DNA of 64,000 nt from Portulaca oleracea (taxonomy: Eukaryota > Streptophyta > Magnoliopsida > Caryophyllales > Portulacaceae): contig CM055893.1 of NCBI GenBank assembly GCA_029582165.1, positions 27,830,679 to 27,894,678 of the forward strand, written 5' to 3'. A program made the translations under genes and the position numbers. Of this stretch, positions 1 to 12,272 are shown piece after piece. The notes under the pieces are model-generated. The model saw nothing but the letters and a program-made list of their open reading frames with translations. It was not told the DNA's origin and did not search any database. The stretch's first letter is position 1. Every line of letters starts with the position of its first letter.

Positions 1-520
1 TTAATTAATTTACTTTATTTAAGTGGAATTGACTCTAGTTGACGATCAGGTCAAAGGTCAAATCGACTAGCAAGTCAAACCCCACAAAGACTACCAAGTC
101 AAAGTCAAATGGACTGCCAAGTCAACTCATACCTAAGGCCCGGACAACGGCCCACAAAGACTACCAAGTCATAAGCCCAAGAGAGAGACCAAGTCCTTTC
201 ATTATAAATAGGACTCTACCTCTTCTCATTAAAAGGGGGAGAAAAATTTAAACATAAGAAGACTCTCTCTAGAATAAACAACAAACACTTCAATTTGTGT
301 CGTTTGTTCTAGAGATTCGACACCAACTTGATCGAGATTCAAGCCTCATCGGCCCTCCTTCAAGAAGACTACAGAGATTGGATCAGAGGATTTTTATTTG
401 TTCATCTTGTAACAAAAATTATAGAGATTGTACCCAAATTCTTTGAAATCAATACAAATTTTATTTGTCCATTTTTTTTCTTGTCTTTATTTATTATAGT
501 CTCAAAAATTTGTGATTACA
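1..520 (+). repeat. LTR 3' portion, cut by window start
   Basis: A TATA box (attataaata, 201-210) lies in sense orientation. It is followed by a transcribed-type leader and a tail ending tgtgattaca near 520. The segment around 405-450 matches the reverse complement of 41101-41150, so this is a distant relative of the LTR at 41036-41705, read on the opposite strand. No tRNA-complementary primer site follows at 520, so it looks like a solo or rearranged LTR. The 5' end lies outside the window. No coding function is supported. Confidence 0.6.
29..125. promoter_or_regulatory. Cluster of eight W-box cores upstream of an LTR TATA box
   Basis: TTGAC or its complement GTCAA occurs at 29, 39, 50, 57, 74, 98, 104 and 121, all within 100 bp. 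Seven of the eight fit the fuller WRKY site TTGAC[CT]. The cluster ends about 75 bp before the TATA box at 201. W-boxes bind WRKY stress regulators in plants, so this could be a stress-responsive LTR enhancer. That role is inferred. Two copies of an acaaagactaccaagtca unit (near 84 and 152) add to the density. Confidence 0.5.
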
Positions 521-1707
521 ACTACGTCAGGTAAGCGGGGTGATTCTCCGTTAGTATTTTTCGTGCCCAAAGTATTGTTTTGTAAAGTCCTTTTTCATAT
601 TTTGATTTTATGAAATTGGGTTGACATGCTACCATTTGACAATAGTATATTTGGTATTAGTTATGTCCAAAGATTGATTGACTTCGTATTGATTTATTTG
701 TTTACAAAGAGTGGGCCTTTCGATGTCAATTTTATAAGTTATGTTCGTATTTTGACATATATTTAATATTGGAACCATTGGTAATAATTTTAAAGGAAAT
801 TCCATTTGGTAGGCTTCAACTTTTGCCTATTCCAAGTTGTCAACCACTTTTTAAACTATTCCAATTGGTAGGCTTCTTTTGAAAATTATTCCATCTCATA
901 AGCTTCTTCTTGTGTCGTTGTAAAAACTTGCATCCTCTCTGAATTTCATCTAGCTCTCCCTATCAATTTCACAATCGTCTCACTCGGAATAATATCTAAA
1001 CTGTTTGACAACTAATAATAGTTTTTAAAATGCTTGAAAACTTGGAATAGTTTTTAGTTTTTAAATTAAGCCTACCTTTTGCAATAACTTTTAACATAAG
1101 CCTACCGCTTGGAATAATTTCAAAAGTCGTTGACAATTTAGAATAGGCAAAAGTTGAAGCCTACCAAATGAAATTTCCCTAATTTTAATTAGTATTTGCA
1201 ATTAGTATCTTACTATTAAGTTGTTTGTGTACTGATACATGTGTTTACAAAGTATCCATTTGACGTTAATTTTATAAATTCTAATTACTTTTACCCTTAT
1301 ACACCAAGTAAGGCATTGTGACAATTTGACTTATGTATTTGCAAAGTAGCCGTTTGGAATAACAATTTTGGTATTAATTGAACTATTTGAACATTTCATT
1401 GTATAAGTGAATTTGTGAGTTCAATTTATTGTTTTTTTTAAGTTACTTGACTGGGTACTATTTGCACGTTTTGATTTTGAAATTACTTTTACCCTTAGCT
1501 AGTTAAGGTATGCGCTGGACTTGTCGATTGACTTGTATGTGCACTACTGTGTGTTCCAATATGTGTATCTATGTTCTGTTTGGCCCAATTCTTTGTTGCC
1601 TTACCACTAGGTCAATAGTAGTTTTTGATGCCCATGCCGCTAGTGGTGGTTTTTGTTGCCCATACCACTGGCTACTAGTGGCGTTAGCCCCAAATTATGT
1701 TTTTGTG
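521..1707. other. Unassigned LTR-like sequence, interrupted by a MITE
   Basis: Apart from the MITE at 794-1179, this AT-rich stretch has no coding track I can support. Style and position, leading into the repeat unit at 1708, suggest the body of a Ty3/Gypsy LTR, but no terminus or primer site fixes it. A small local repeat around 1625-1685 (ccgctagtggt / ccactggctactagtgg) is visible. Confidence 0.3.
794..1179. mobile_element. MULE-type MITE with long terminal inverted repeats
   Basis: The two ends are inverted copies of each other over roughly 100 bp: both read gaaatt(c/t)catttggtaggc inward, followed by matching cttcaacttttgcctatt. The element is flanked by a perfect 9-bp direct repeat, taattttaa, at 785-793 and 1180-1188. 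A 9-bp duplication with long inverted ends is typical of Mutator-like elements. It has no coding capacity, so it would need a transposase supplied in trans. Confidence 0.85.
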
Positions 1708-1970
1708 ATTTTGGACTGCTAAGTTTTGATATATTGTATCACTTTATTCGTAAATCACTGGTGAATATTATTGTATGTTTTTGAGGCTTTTGAGCTAAGT
1801 AAATTGTTTATAAAACCCAATCATGTTCTGTTATCAAATTATTTATTATTTAACTCTGACCCAACCTGTGTTTTACTCGGATGCCTAACCGAGCTAAGGG
1901 GGGTATTATGCTACTTACTAAGCTTTCAAGCTCATCCTTTCATATACTGTTGAGGAGATTCAGGACGAGA

Positions 1971-2490
1971 GCCCACTTCAACCAAGGCCCATGATACACA
2001 TGTTAAAGTGGGCCTTGGTTGAAGTGGGCTTCCCCTTGGATCTCCCAACAAGTGGTATCAGAGCCGATGGTTTGTTCGGCTGGGCGCAAGGTGCGGGAAG
2101 GTGGTCCCATAAAAATCACTATAGACAGGAGCAAGGACCATGGCGCGTGGGCGACTGGGTCTCTTAAATGCGCAGAGTGGTGGTATGAGACTCAGGTGGA
2201 GTAGGGTGAGCCTTTGTAGAGTATTGTGCAACTATGATGGGCTCCTGATGGTGACTTGAAACCTTGGCCAAAAGAGGTTTCCTATTAAGGGGGAGAGACT
2301 CATGCGTGAAGGGCCAGATTGTTGGGATTCGCCCATAAGTAAAAATGTCACATATCGGAAAAACAAAGAGAATGGACATGGTAAGTGGGCAACTGCACTT
2401 AACACCAATTGGTTTTAAGATTATATCTCACTTAACTTGTGTACCATGGGCCTTGGTTGAAGTGGGCTCCCTCCTTGGATCTCCCTAACA
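1971..2490 (+). mobile_element. TRIM retrotransposon (copy 1), 5' LTR collapsed
   Basis: A short internal region follows a primer site complementary to initiator-Met tRNA (tggtatcagagcc, 2053-2065). It ends in a purine tract and a 171-bp 3' LTR, 2320-2490, which begins tgttgggattc and ends ctccctaaca. The LTR body (cacatatcggaaaaacaaag, ccttggatctccc) is typical of TRIMs. There is no coding capacity. The 5' LTR survives only as an inverted remnant at 1971-2029. Confidence 0.8.
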
Positions 2491-2837
2491 TCTTCTTTTT
2501 TTTTTTAGGTTACGATTCTTGACTTATTGGTAGTGTTCGAATCTTTATGGCATCAGAGATACACAGTGAAGCGTAGTGGGCTAAGTGATTGGATGGAATC
2601 ATGCTTTTGTTATTGATTTAGTTGCTTTGTGTGTTGAAATGTTTTAATATCTTTTGTTATAGTATCTACTGTGTATTTAAGTATCCCCCTTAGTTAACTG
2701 TTCAATCAAGTACTTCTTTCTAAGTTAAGTCTACTTTCGTACATTGGGTTTGTTTTTGTCTTTTGAGCCTTACATGCTTGTAGGACCTTGTTCTACAGGC
2801 GTGCGACACATATAATACCCTGGGTTCGGGGCGCGAT

Positions 2838-5263
2838 AGACTTAGTGGTATCAAAGCTCTAGGTTCTTGACATCTTATTAAGTGGGAGTGTTGGTCAAGA
2901 AATACCTCAAGGAATAGAATTCTACGTGACTATGTTGATGGGAGTAAGAGCCTTCTATTAGGGAGCCAAGTTAGTAAATCTCCTATTGCCTTTTGGATTG
3001 TCTCAAACAAAAACATTTTGGGATTAGAAGTCCTTGTATAAGGTACTTTGGGTTTTACGAAATCTTGTCCTTGTTATGTCTGGTTGGTGAACCTTCGACT
3101 ATTTTTAGTTGGTCTGTAGTGAAGTATATTTTTTGATTACTACTTTTGTATGGTGCCGTGGGGTTAGGAAGTTCCTATTTTCGCCAATCCAGGTTCACGA
3201 AATCCGATTAAGTGTTAGCATTGTTGAGGAATTACTTTTTGGAATATTATACCATATATGGTCTATTACTGGGTGTTGAAGCCTTCTTCTGGGATCCACG
3301 TTAGATGATTCTTATTGTCTTATTGGCCTTAAAGAAATACTTTTAGGATTAGAATTCCATGTGTAAGCTTCATTCGGCTTAGAAGTTCTTGTTCCTGCCG
3401 AGTAAAGTTTTTGAAATTTCAACTAAATGTGATTATGATTCAACATATTTTTGGGGATGAGGTTTCATGCATGGTGTGATATTTGGTGTAAAAGACATTG
3501 GTTAGAGTGCTTAGCTAAGATCATAAGTTTAAACCTCAAGCTTCTAATTTCATGAAAAGTTGTATCCCTTTAAGTTATGCAAAAAGTTGTTTTCTGATAT
3601 GGAAGTTTCCTAGTCACTCGAGGTTCCATAGTATTCTTATCTTCAATGTTTAAAAACATTCCGCAATGACCTAATCTAGTGTATCTTGTAGTATATCAAG
3701 TCCGATTTTTTACTTTGTAAGGTCCTTGGCCTAAGACATTTATTTCTTCTGCCCAAAAATAAAAATAAATTAAAAAAGAGGAAAAAAAGCTAGTGAATGT
3801 TTTGGCACATATTTGTACCTATGGAATACTTTAAAATCTAGTGTAGGTTGCATCTTCTCTTCATTCGAGTCTTGATCATTGAAGTTACCTCTTACATTTA
3901 GATGGGTATAAGGGACTTTTGTCTCCCCCTTGCAGTTCCATAAATCTGTTACCGCTTGATCGTTCCAAAATCTCATCAAAGTCTAGTTTTTCTCGACCAA
4001 CATTTTCAATGTTCGTCCATATGTTATGTTGTCTTGACTCTTTTCATTTGTATAGTCTAAATTTAATTTTTCTTTTTTAACCTAAGGGTTTACGAAAAGT
4101 ATCTAGGACCATTCTTGGGCATAAATAAGTGCAGTATTCTGATTATGTTGATAAGGTTTGAAATGGTTGGGCGGAAGGTTAAGTTATCGTTGAATAAATG
4201 CCTTAGACATACGAACTTGTTGGGTTATTCAAGAGATGCATATACAATGTTCAAAAAAGTTTATCAAACTATTCTTGGTAAAGCATTAATGGCTAGTTAA
4301 TAAAGTGTTATACAGATTAGAGAGATTGATGGTGCGATTTTGTTTGATATATGAGACAAGTATGAAGTTTATTTATTTGTACTTATGTATTCCTTAAAGT
4401 TGTTTTTGAGATCCCTTGACAATAGAGGTATGGTAAATTAAGATTTGCTTTAGATATTTGGTTGTTACGGAGTGTCTAATGTTTGCTAAAGCTCCTTTTG
4501 GATTCTATAAGAGATTCTAGGTGGCCAAAGCTGATGTCTAAAGTTTGTATCTTCTGCCATTGTTGATGGACCTCTTACTTCTTGGAGACTTGATAATTTC
4601 TAATGTAAGGATCCCCTTGAGAAATTTGTTGGGTTTTAAGGCCTTGAAATTTTATCTTTTTAGTACAACTTGTGTTGTTTTCCTAGATACGGTTACGTGT
4701 CGCAATTTTTGAAGCAAAGATTGATCTATAAAATTCTAAAATTAATAGTACAAGCTCTCTAACATTATGTTGGATATGTGTGTGTTATTCGGGTTGTCAT
4801 TGAAAGAATTTGATTGGAGGGATTCTCGGATGTAAGCTTCTTTGCTCTATATATCTTATCAAGGGACAAGGAATTTTGGATTTTTGGCAATTTGGGTATA
4901 AAGATTCGACACCGCTTGGTTAAGAGTTATACGTAAAAATTATTGCCTAGAATAGGATTACACTAGATGATCTTAAAGTGGAGGTTCATTTTTGGGACCT
5001 AACCTCACAACTTCATTTTGGGAGTTTGGAAGTTTTATAAGATTACATATACGCCTATTGCTATCTCAAAAATTTATGGGTATATGAGACATGCACTTCT
5101 GAGTTCTTGGGCATACATGGGGTATTGATAAGTTTTGAGGATAAAACTTTTTAAAGGAGGGAAGGATGAAATACACCGTCCACAAAAAAAGTCTTATTAG
5201 TATTATGATTATTTCTTTTAGTCCCTTTGAAATTCTTAATTGAGACTCAAACCCTAAATCTAG
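2838..5263 (+). mobile_element. Non-coding Tekay/Del-like Gypsy interior with 3' LTR start (copy 1)
   Basis: The LTR end resembles chromovirus LTRs (ttcggggcgcgatag) and is followed by a Met-tRNA-type primer site, gtggtatcaaagc, at about 2845. About 2.3 kb later a purine tract (aaaggagggaagga, 5153-5166) precedes an LTR start, tgaaatacaccgtcc, at 5167. The LTR is cut at 5264 by the Athila-like insertion. No gag, protease, RT, integrase or chromodomain is recognisable between primer site and purine tract, so this is a large non-autonomous (LARD-like) derivative or a fully eroded one. Confidence 0.6.
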
Positions 5264-6552
5264 TGTTCGGTGTAGTAATCGTGGTATAAGTAGGGTTGTT
5301 GTATCTATAGGAATGGTGTATCAGGCTATAGGAAATTAGTTTGGTTGGGTTTGAATATTCCAAAACAATAAATAAGCATAAACAACTAAATTAAGGTAAC
5401 TATGAATTGAAAGACATAATTTAACCTAATCAAGAAGAAGCAGTTAAAGTAAAATACTAATTTACCAGAAACAAGAGCAAAACTGTTAACCAAACTAATT
5501 AAACAATGAAATAAAGGAAAAGTGGAAAGAGTATTCCGACAGTCTTCTCTTCACTCTACCTCCCCTTAGCCTTTACATCGACACTTTTCCCGAACAAACA
5601 AAAATTGTAATTCAGATTATTGAGAATCCACAATTCCTCACCTGAAGGAAGAAATTATGAATCCTTACTCTTCTTCTTTCACAAAAGTTGGAATTTTTGG
5701 GATTTAAACTAATGGCAAGAACATCAAATTGTGAAGAACAATGGTAACAATGCATAAACGATGACCGAAATTCAGAATATTATATAAAAGGTCTAACTTG
5801 TATTAACCTTGACATTAAAGAACTATAGAAGAAGAATAAAACTAAAGCAAAGATAATCTAACATAACCCTAAGCACAACTCTTGAAAGAAGAGGCAGAAA
5901 GAAAAACCTAAAAACTAAGCTCCTCCTCCGAATCAACCATGTTTTCCTTAAATACTTTTCTAAGTCGGCGCAGGCATCTTGGCCATGACCCTCTATGTCA
6001 CGGCCGTGAGGCCTCTATCTTGCAGCAGGGGCAACCTCACGTGAAATCCTCACGAGCGTGATCTATGGGTGTCACGCCCGTGAGGTACCTTCTGTCTCGT
6101 CCTAGAGTTTGCTTGTGACGGCCATGAGAGAGTTTTTCACAACCGTAAGGTACTTTCTGACTTGATCCCAAATTTTCTCGTTTTCATGATTCACAACCGT
6201 GAAGGAATGCGTCACGGTCGTGAGAGAATGTGTCATGGCCATGAATACCCTTCTGTCTCGAGTTGCTTGACAATTAGTCCTTTGGCCCTTAGAGGATCTT
6301 GTCACGGTCGTGAACAAGTGTCTCACGATCCAGATGTATCTTCTGTCCTGGGTTGTCTTAAGGTTTTCGAGTCTATGGTTTTTTAGCTCCAACTTCTCTG
6401 TTGTTGGCGGACTTTCTAGGTCTTTTACTACGATTATCTTATCAACTTACAAGTACATAAAAGTCATACCATTAAGCTAATAGTACGAGGTAAAAACACG
6501 CATATTACCTTGTTAAGAGCATCAATTCGGCTCAAAACGAGACCGAACAACA
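5264..6552 (-). mobile_element. Athila-like Gypsy 3' LTR (copy 1)
   Basis: On the minus strand the LTR starts tgttgttcgg at 6552 directly after a purine tract (cctttgtgtggggg, 6553-6566) and ends ccgaaca at 5264. It carries a cluster of TCACggccGTGA-type palindromes at 5997-6330. A TATA-like tatttaagg lies near 5950 on the minus strand. Element orientation agrees with the reverse-strand pol at 15900-17316. Confidence 0.7.
5997..6330. promoter_or_regulatory. Array of TCACggccGTGA-type near-palindromes in the LTR U3
   Basis: Ten or so variants of TCAC-n4-GTGA occur here. They include tcacggccgtga near 5998, tcacgagcgtga near 6049, tcacgcccgtga near 6072, tcacaaccgtga near 6191, tcacggtcgtga near 6212 and tcacggtcgtga near 6302. 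Spacing is irregular and the centre varies while the arms are kept. The array is upstream of the TATA-like site in the element's own orientation. It is repeated in copy 2 around 13006-13340. Confidence 0.7.
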
Positions 6553-6566
6553 CCCCCACACAAAGG

Positions 6567-8652
6567 TTTGTTCACCCCGAGCAAATTAAAACAAAGTAAA
6601 AAGAAAGTAACTACCCTAACTTACTTTCGTAGGAATCACAGATACATTTAGCGTCTGGAACAAGCTTTTAAAACCCCTTGGCAGCCCAAGTGGATGGGGA
6701 AGTTCTCGTGATGGTTTATAGAAGCTATACCCACTAAAAGTCAAGAGAAAGTATGAGAAAGAGAAGTTAATCAAGGAAAGAGGCAAACTTCTTAAAGGAG
6801 TTACATGAGAAGGTTTATACGCAAGGTCATGAAGTTAATTACTTAAACAACATTACCTACTCAGCTTAGAACAGTTAATAAGCACCTTTAGAACCTCTTA
6901 CAAGTTTGTTGCCCAACTTCACATTTTTCACTCCACTCATGTACATGCCCGATGTGTTCCTCATGCTAAAATGTAGTGTTTCTGGCTTATTTTTTTCTCA
7001 AGACCGGGCTTAGATGGTTAATCCTAACCTCTCGCAATCCGTGCTTAACTTATTCTTACTCAATTATTCTAGTGTGGTTCCTCTCTGTATTTTTTGTCGC
7101 CCTTGACTTGGTGAGAGTCATAGGTTACATAAGGAGATGTTCCACACTTAATTAGTTCAATTCCTTTTCGGTGTTGGTTTGTTCGAGATTCAAACGACCC
7201 TAAGAGGGGTTTAATCTCCCAACATAAATATGTTCTATACACGTGCGAGATGTTTAAGGGACAAGAATGTCGCACCACTCATGCCGATATATGTAAGTCA
7301 ACCAACTTCTCATTATTTTCTTTTCTCATTTTTTTGTTAATATCTTCAAGCATAGGATGCCATATAAATGGGGTTTACCATCCCAACACAGGTTACTGCA
7401 TACGCAACACAGTTCTTAAGAGGTGAGAGTGTCTTACCACTCACACCAGCCCTTATAGGTGTACCACCAATTTTTTTTCGTTTTCTACTTTTTTCTTCAG
7501 TTTTTCTTACTTAGAGCACGAATATACAAGACACCGAGACTTCCCTCCTAAACTAAGACCATCGCATTAACAGGTCAGAAGTGAAAGTTGTAAGGACACC
7601 ACATAGTTGCACGTACAGGTGAGGTTATTAGATTCAGATAAGGCAACAACCACACAAAGAGCCTATCATGCACTCACTAACCATTCCTAACGGAGCAATT
7701 ATGTTATATAATTAGTCATCAACACAACTAACTATACAAACTAGTCAGAATTTTTTTGAAAACTTTGCCTCTATTCTACTGTTTACTTGTACGTTTTCCT
7801 TCTCTTTCACAAATCAAACATTTGTGCGACACAACCCCCACACATAGCTCTACAATTAGGGGTGGAAAAAATTTGGGTTTGGGTCTTATCGGGTTCGGTG
7901 GGTTTGGGTATTCAGTCAAAAACCCTAACCCCGAACCCTTACCGAATTTTAATTCAGACAAAGATGACCGGACCCAAACCCAAACCCGAATGACCGAATT
8001 TGACCTAATGACGGAATTTAATTTTTTGTGAAAACTAAAAATTAACTGAGTACTAGATTTTTTAATCGAATAAGACCAGCTGACTGAATTTGAACAACTT
8101 GATCGAATACGAAATTTGAGCCTCTTTACGTGAGTTATTAACGTTATCTTCATAATCGGATTCAGTCAACGCTAAATTCGGCCATGACCGAATGACCGAA
8201 TTTTGAATTCGGTCAAAATACCATGTCTGAAACCTGTTTTTTCGGGTCAGTCAAATTCGGTCATTCGGGTTGGTCAAAGTTTTGCCACCCCTATCTACAA
8301 TGTCCACATTGGGAATAGACTGCCACTAGACAGAAGAAAAAAAACACACAAAATCCTTATGTATGCCACCCTCACACCCACACAAAAGGTCTACAATATC
8401 CTCATTGGGAGTAACGCATGCATCCAAAAGAAAAAGAGAAAAACACACCAAAAAAAAGAAAGAAAAAGAAGCAAAGAAAACAACCTCGATGTACAACGAA
8501 CCATATTGCAAAGAGAAGGAACGAGGCAACCTGGAAAGTCTTCATGTCAACTTATAACTTAATAATCAATCCATAAACATAATCACAAGTAAAAGTACGA
8601 TTATGAAAAATAATGCTAATGTAAATAAACTACAAAAAATATTTCAAAGTGA
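6567..8652 (-). other. Athila-like 3' untranslated region (copy 1)
   Basis: Sequence upstream of the purine tract in the element's orientation, with no recognisable coding track. Athila elements typically have a long non-coding or env-remnant region here. An hAT MITE sits inside at 7857-8293. The duplicate is at 13577-15660, where it runs on into pol. Confidence 0.5.
7857..8293. mobile_element. Non-autonomous hAT MITE (copy 1)
   Basis: The ends taggggtgg and ccaccccta are inverted copies. The element is flanked by a perfect 8-bp direct repeat, tctacaat (7849-7856 and 8294-8301), the hallmark of hAT transposition. The interior is rich in ccgaat / attcgg motifs that can fold. There is no transposase. 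Confidence 0.9.
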
Positions 8653-8914
8653 ATTTTGGACTGCTAAGTTTTGATATATTGTATCACTTTATTAGTAAAT
8701 CACTGGTGAATATTATTGTATGTTTTTGAGGCTTTTGAGCTAAGTAAATTGTTTATAAAACCCAACCATGTTCTGTTATCAAATTATTCATTATTTAACT
8801 CTGACCCAACCTGTGTTTTACTCGGATGCCTAACCGAGCTAAGGGGGTATTATGCTACTTACTGAGCTTTCAAGCTCATCCATTCATCTACTGTTGAGGA
8901 GATTCAAGACGAGA

Positions 8915-9032
8915 GCCCACTTCAACCAAGACCCATGATACACATGTTAAGTGAGGTTCCATCTTAAAACCAATTAGTTTTAAGATGGAACCTCACTTAA
9001 CTTGTGTATCATGGGCCTTGGTTGAAGTGGGC
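8915..9032. repeat. 118-bp LTR-derived palindrome
   Basis: The 56-bp arms 8915-8970 and 8977-9032 are inverted copies with two mismatches around a 6-base loop (caatta). Both arms are the 3' part of the TRIM LTR. In tandem copy 1 the same site (1971-2029) has 21-bp arms around a 17-base spacer, so the centre and part of one arm are gone. Confidence 0.9.
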
Positions 9033-9502
9033 TTCCCCTTGGATCTCCCAATAGGTGGTATCAGAGTCGATGGTTTGTTCGGCTGGGCGCAAGGTGCGAG
9101 AAGGTGGTCCCATAAAAATCACTATAGACAGGAGCAGGGACCATGGCGCGTGGGCGACTGGGTCTCTTGAATGCGCAGAGTGGTGGTATGAGACTCAGGT
9201 GGAGTAGGGTGAGCCTCTGTAGAGTATTGTGCAACTACAATGGGCTCCTGATGGTGACTTGAAACCTTGACAAAAAGAGGCTTCCGATTAAGAGGGAGAG
9301 ACTCTTGCGTGAAGGGCCAGATTTTTGGGATTCGCCCATGAGTAAAAATGTCACATATCGGAAAAACAAAGAGAATAGACATGGTATATAAGTCAAGTGG
9401 GCAACTGCTCTTAACACCAATTGGTTTTAAGATGATATCTCACTTAACTTGTGTACCATGGGCCTTGGTTGAAGTGGGCTCCCCCCTTGGATCTCCCTAA
9501 CA
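8915..9502 (+). mobile_element. TRIM retrotransposon (copy 2)
   Basis: Counterpart of the TRIM in copy 1. The primer site near 9057 reads tggtatcagagtc. The 3' LTR is about 9323-9502, with its first bases degraded (ttttggg instead of tgttggg). In place of a normal 5' LTR it carries the 118-bp palindrome at 8915-9032. Confidence 0.8.
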
Positions 9503-9847
9503 TCTTCTATTTTTTTTAGGTTACGATTCTTGACTTATTGGTAGTGTTCGAATCTTTATGGCATTAGAGATACACAGTGAAGCGTAGTGGGCCAAGTGAT
9601 TGGATGGAATCATGCTTTTGTTATTGATTTAGTTGCTTTGTGTGTTGGAACCTTTTAATATCTTTTGTTGTAGTATCTGCTGTTTATTTAAGTATCCCCC
9701 TTAGTTGACTATTCAATCAAGTACTGCTTTCCAAGTTAAGTCTACTTTCGTACATTGGGTTTGTTTTTGTCTTTTGAGCCTTACATGCTTGTAGGACCTT
9801 GTTCTATAGGCGTGCGATGCATATAATACCATGGGCTCGGGGCGTGA

Positions 9848-12272
9848 TAGACTTAGTGGTATCAAAGCTCTGGTTTCTTGACATCTTATTAAGTGGGAGT
9901 GTTGGTCAAGAAATACCTCAAGGAATAGAATTCTACATGACTATGTTGATGGGAGTAAGAGCCTTCTATTAGGGAGCCAAGTTAGTAAATCTCCTATTGT
10001 CCTTAGGTTTGTCTCAAACAAAAACTTTTTGGGATTAGAAGTCCTTGTATAAGGTACTTTGGGTTTTAGGAAATCTTGTCCCTGTCATGTCTGGTTGGTG
10101 AACCTTCGATTAATTTTGGTTGGTCTGTAGTGAAGTATATTTTTTGATTACTACTTTTATATGTGCCGTGGGGTTAGGAAGTTCCTATTTTCGCCAATCT
10201 AGGTTCACGAAATCCGATTAAGTGTTAGCATTGTTGAGGAATTACTTTTTGGAATATTATACCGTATATGGTCTATTACTGGGTGTTGAAGCCTTCTTCT
10301 GGGATCCACGTTAGATGATTCTTATTGTCTTATTGACCTTAAAGAAATACTTTTGGGATTAGAATTCCATGTGTAAGCTTCATTCGGCTTAGAAATTCTT
10401 GTTCCCGCCGAGTAAAGTTTTTGAAATTTCAATTAAATGTGATTATGATTCAACATATTTTTGGGGATGAGGTTTCATGCATGGTTTGATATTTGGTGTA
10501 AAAGACATTGGTTAGAGTGCTTAGCTAAGATCATAAGTTTAAACCTCAAGCTTCTAATTTTATGAAAAGTTGTATCCCTTTAAGTTATGCAAAAAGTTGA
10601 TTTCTGATATGGAAATTTCCTAGTCACTCGAGGTTCCATAGTATTCTTATCTTCAATGTTTAATAACTTTCCACATTGACCTAATCTAGTGTATCTTATA
10701 GTATATCAAGTCGGATTTTTTACTTTGTAAGGTCCTTGGCCTAAGACATTTATTTCTTCTACCAAAAAATAAATATAAATTAAAAAAGAGGAAAAAAAGC
10801 TAGTGAATGTTTTGGCACATATTTGTACCTATGGAATTCTTTAAAATCTAGTGTAGGTTGCATCTTCTCTTCATTCGAGTCTTGATCATTGAAGTTACCT
10901 CTTACATTTAGATGGGTATAAGGGACTTTTGTCTCCCCCTTGCAGTTCCATAAATCTGTTACCGCTTGATCGTTCCAAAATCTCATCAAAGTCTAGTTTT
11001 TCTCGACCAACATTTTCAATGTTCGTCCATATGTTATGTTGTCTTGACTCTTTTCATTTGTATAGTCTAAATTTAATTTTTCTTTTTTAACCTAAGGGTT
11101 TACGAAAAGTATCTAGGACCATTCTTGGGCATAAATAAGTGCAGTATTCTGATTATGTTGATAAGGTTTGAAATGGTTGGGCGGAAGGTTAAGTTATCGT
11201 TGAATAAATGCCTTAGACAGACGAACTTGTTGGGTTATTCAAGAGATGCATATACAATGTTCAAAAAAGTTTATCTAACTACTCTTGGTAAAGCATTAAT
11301 GGCTAGTTAATAAAGTGTTATACAGATTACAGAGATTGATGGTGCGATTTTGTTTGATATATGAGACAAGTATGAAGTTTATTTATTTGTACTTATGTAT
11401 TCCTTAAAGTTGTTTTTGAGATCTCTTGATAATAGAGGTATGGTAAATTAAGATTTGCTTTAGATATTTGGTTGTTACGGAGTGTCTAATGTTTGCTAAA
11501 GCTCCTTTTGGATTCTATAAGAGATTCTAGGTGGCCAAAGCTGATGTCTAAAGTTTGTATCTTCTGCCATTGTTGATGGACATCTTTCTTCTTGGAGACT
11601 TGATAATTTCTAATGTAAGGATCCCCTTGAGATATTTGTTGGGTTTTAAAGCCTTGAAATTTTATAATTTTAGTACAACTTGGGTTGTTTGCTTAGATAT
11701 GGTTACGTGTCGCAATTTTTGAAGCAAAGATTGATCTATAAAATTCAAAAATTAATAGTACAAGCTCTCTAACATTATGTTGGATATGTGTGTGTTATTC
11801 GGGTTGTCATTGAAAGAATTTGATTGGAGGGATTCTCGGATGTACGCTTCTTTGCTCTAGATATCTTATCAAGGGATAAGGAATTTTGGATTTTTGGCAA
11901 TTTGGGTATAAAGATTCGACACCGCTTGGTTAGGAGTTATACGTAAAAATTATTGCCTAGAATAGGATTACACTAGAAGATCTTAAAGTGTAGGTTCATT
12001 TTTGGGACCTAACCTCACAACTTAATTTTGGAATTTGGAAGATTTATAAGATTACAGATACGCCTATTGCTATCTCAAAAATTTATGGGTATATGAGACA
12101 TGCACTTGTGAGTTCTTGGGCATACATGGGGTATTGATAAGTTTTGAGGATAAAACTTTTTAAAGGAGGGAAGGATGAAATACATCGTCCACAAAAAAAG
12201 TCTTACTAGTATTATGATTATTTCTTTTAGTCCCTTTGAAATTCTTAAAGGAGACTCAAACCCTAAATCTAG
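9848..12272 (+). mobile_element. Non-coding Tekay/Del-like Gypsy interior with 3' LTR start (copy 2)
   Basis: Tandem counterpart of 2838-5263. The primer site is near 9855 and the purine tract is at about 12163-12176, followed by tgaaatacatcgtcc. The same non-coding interior is present, with scattered substitutions. Confidence 0.6.

Larger units (their letters stand above)
1708..8652 (+). repeat. Copy 1 of a ~7-kb direct tandem duplication
   Basis: Starting at attttggactgctaag, this segment aligns almost base for base with 8653-15660 (offset 6945, growing to about 7010 after the TRIM). The duplicated content is a TE mosaic: TRIM, Tekay-like interior, reverse-strand Athila-like LTR and 3' region, and an hAT MITE. 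All insertions are shared, so they predate the duplication. By eye the copies differ by a few percent. The one large difference is about 60 bp missing from the TRIM palindrome in this copy. Confidence 0.95.

Noticed and set aside
2053..2065. tRNA-related gene suggested by tggtatcagagc strings (also 9057, 20800, 51284)
   Set aside because: These are retroelement primer sites complementary to the tRNA 3' end. No cloverleaf surrounds them.
3770..3979. 69-codon ORF conserved in both tandem copies (also 10780-10989)
   Set aside because: Conservation is explained by the recent duplication. There is no recognisable domain and it lies in a non-coding retroelement interior.
5997..6330. CRISPR-like array
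   Set aside because: Repeat spacing is irregular, units are only about 12 bp, and this is a plant nuclear LTR.
6102..6392. Overlapping ORFs on both strands of the palindrome array (also 13111-13401)
   Set aside because: The palindromic motif keeps both strands open by composition. The encoded text is a repeat of the motif and matches no family.
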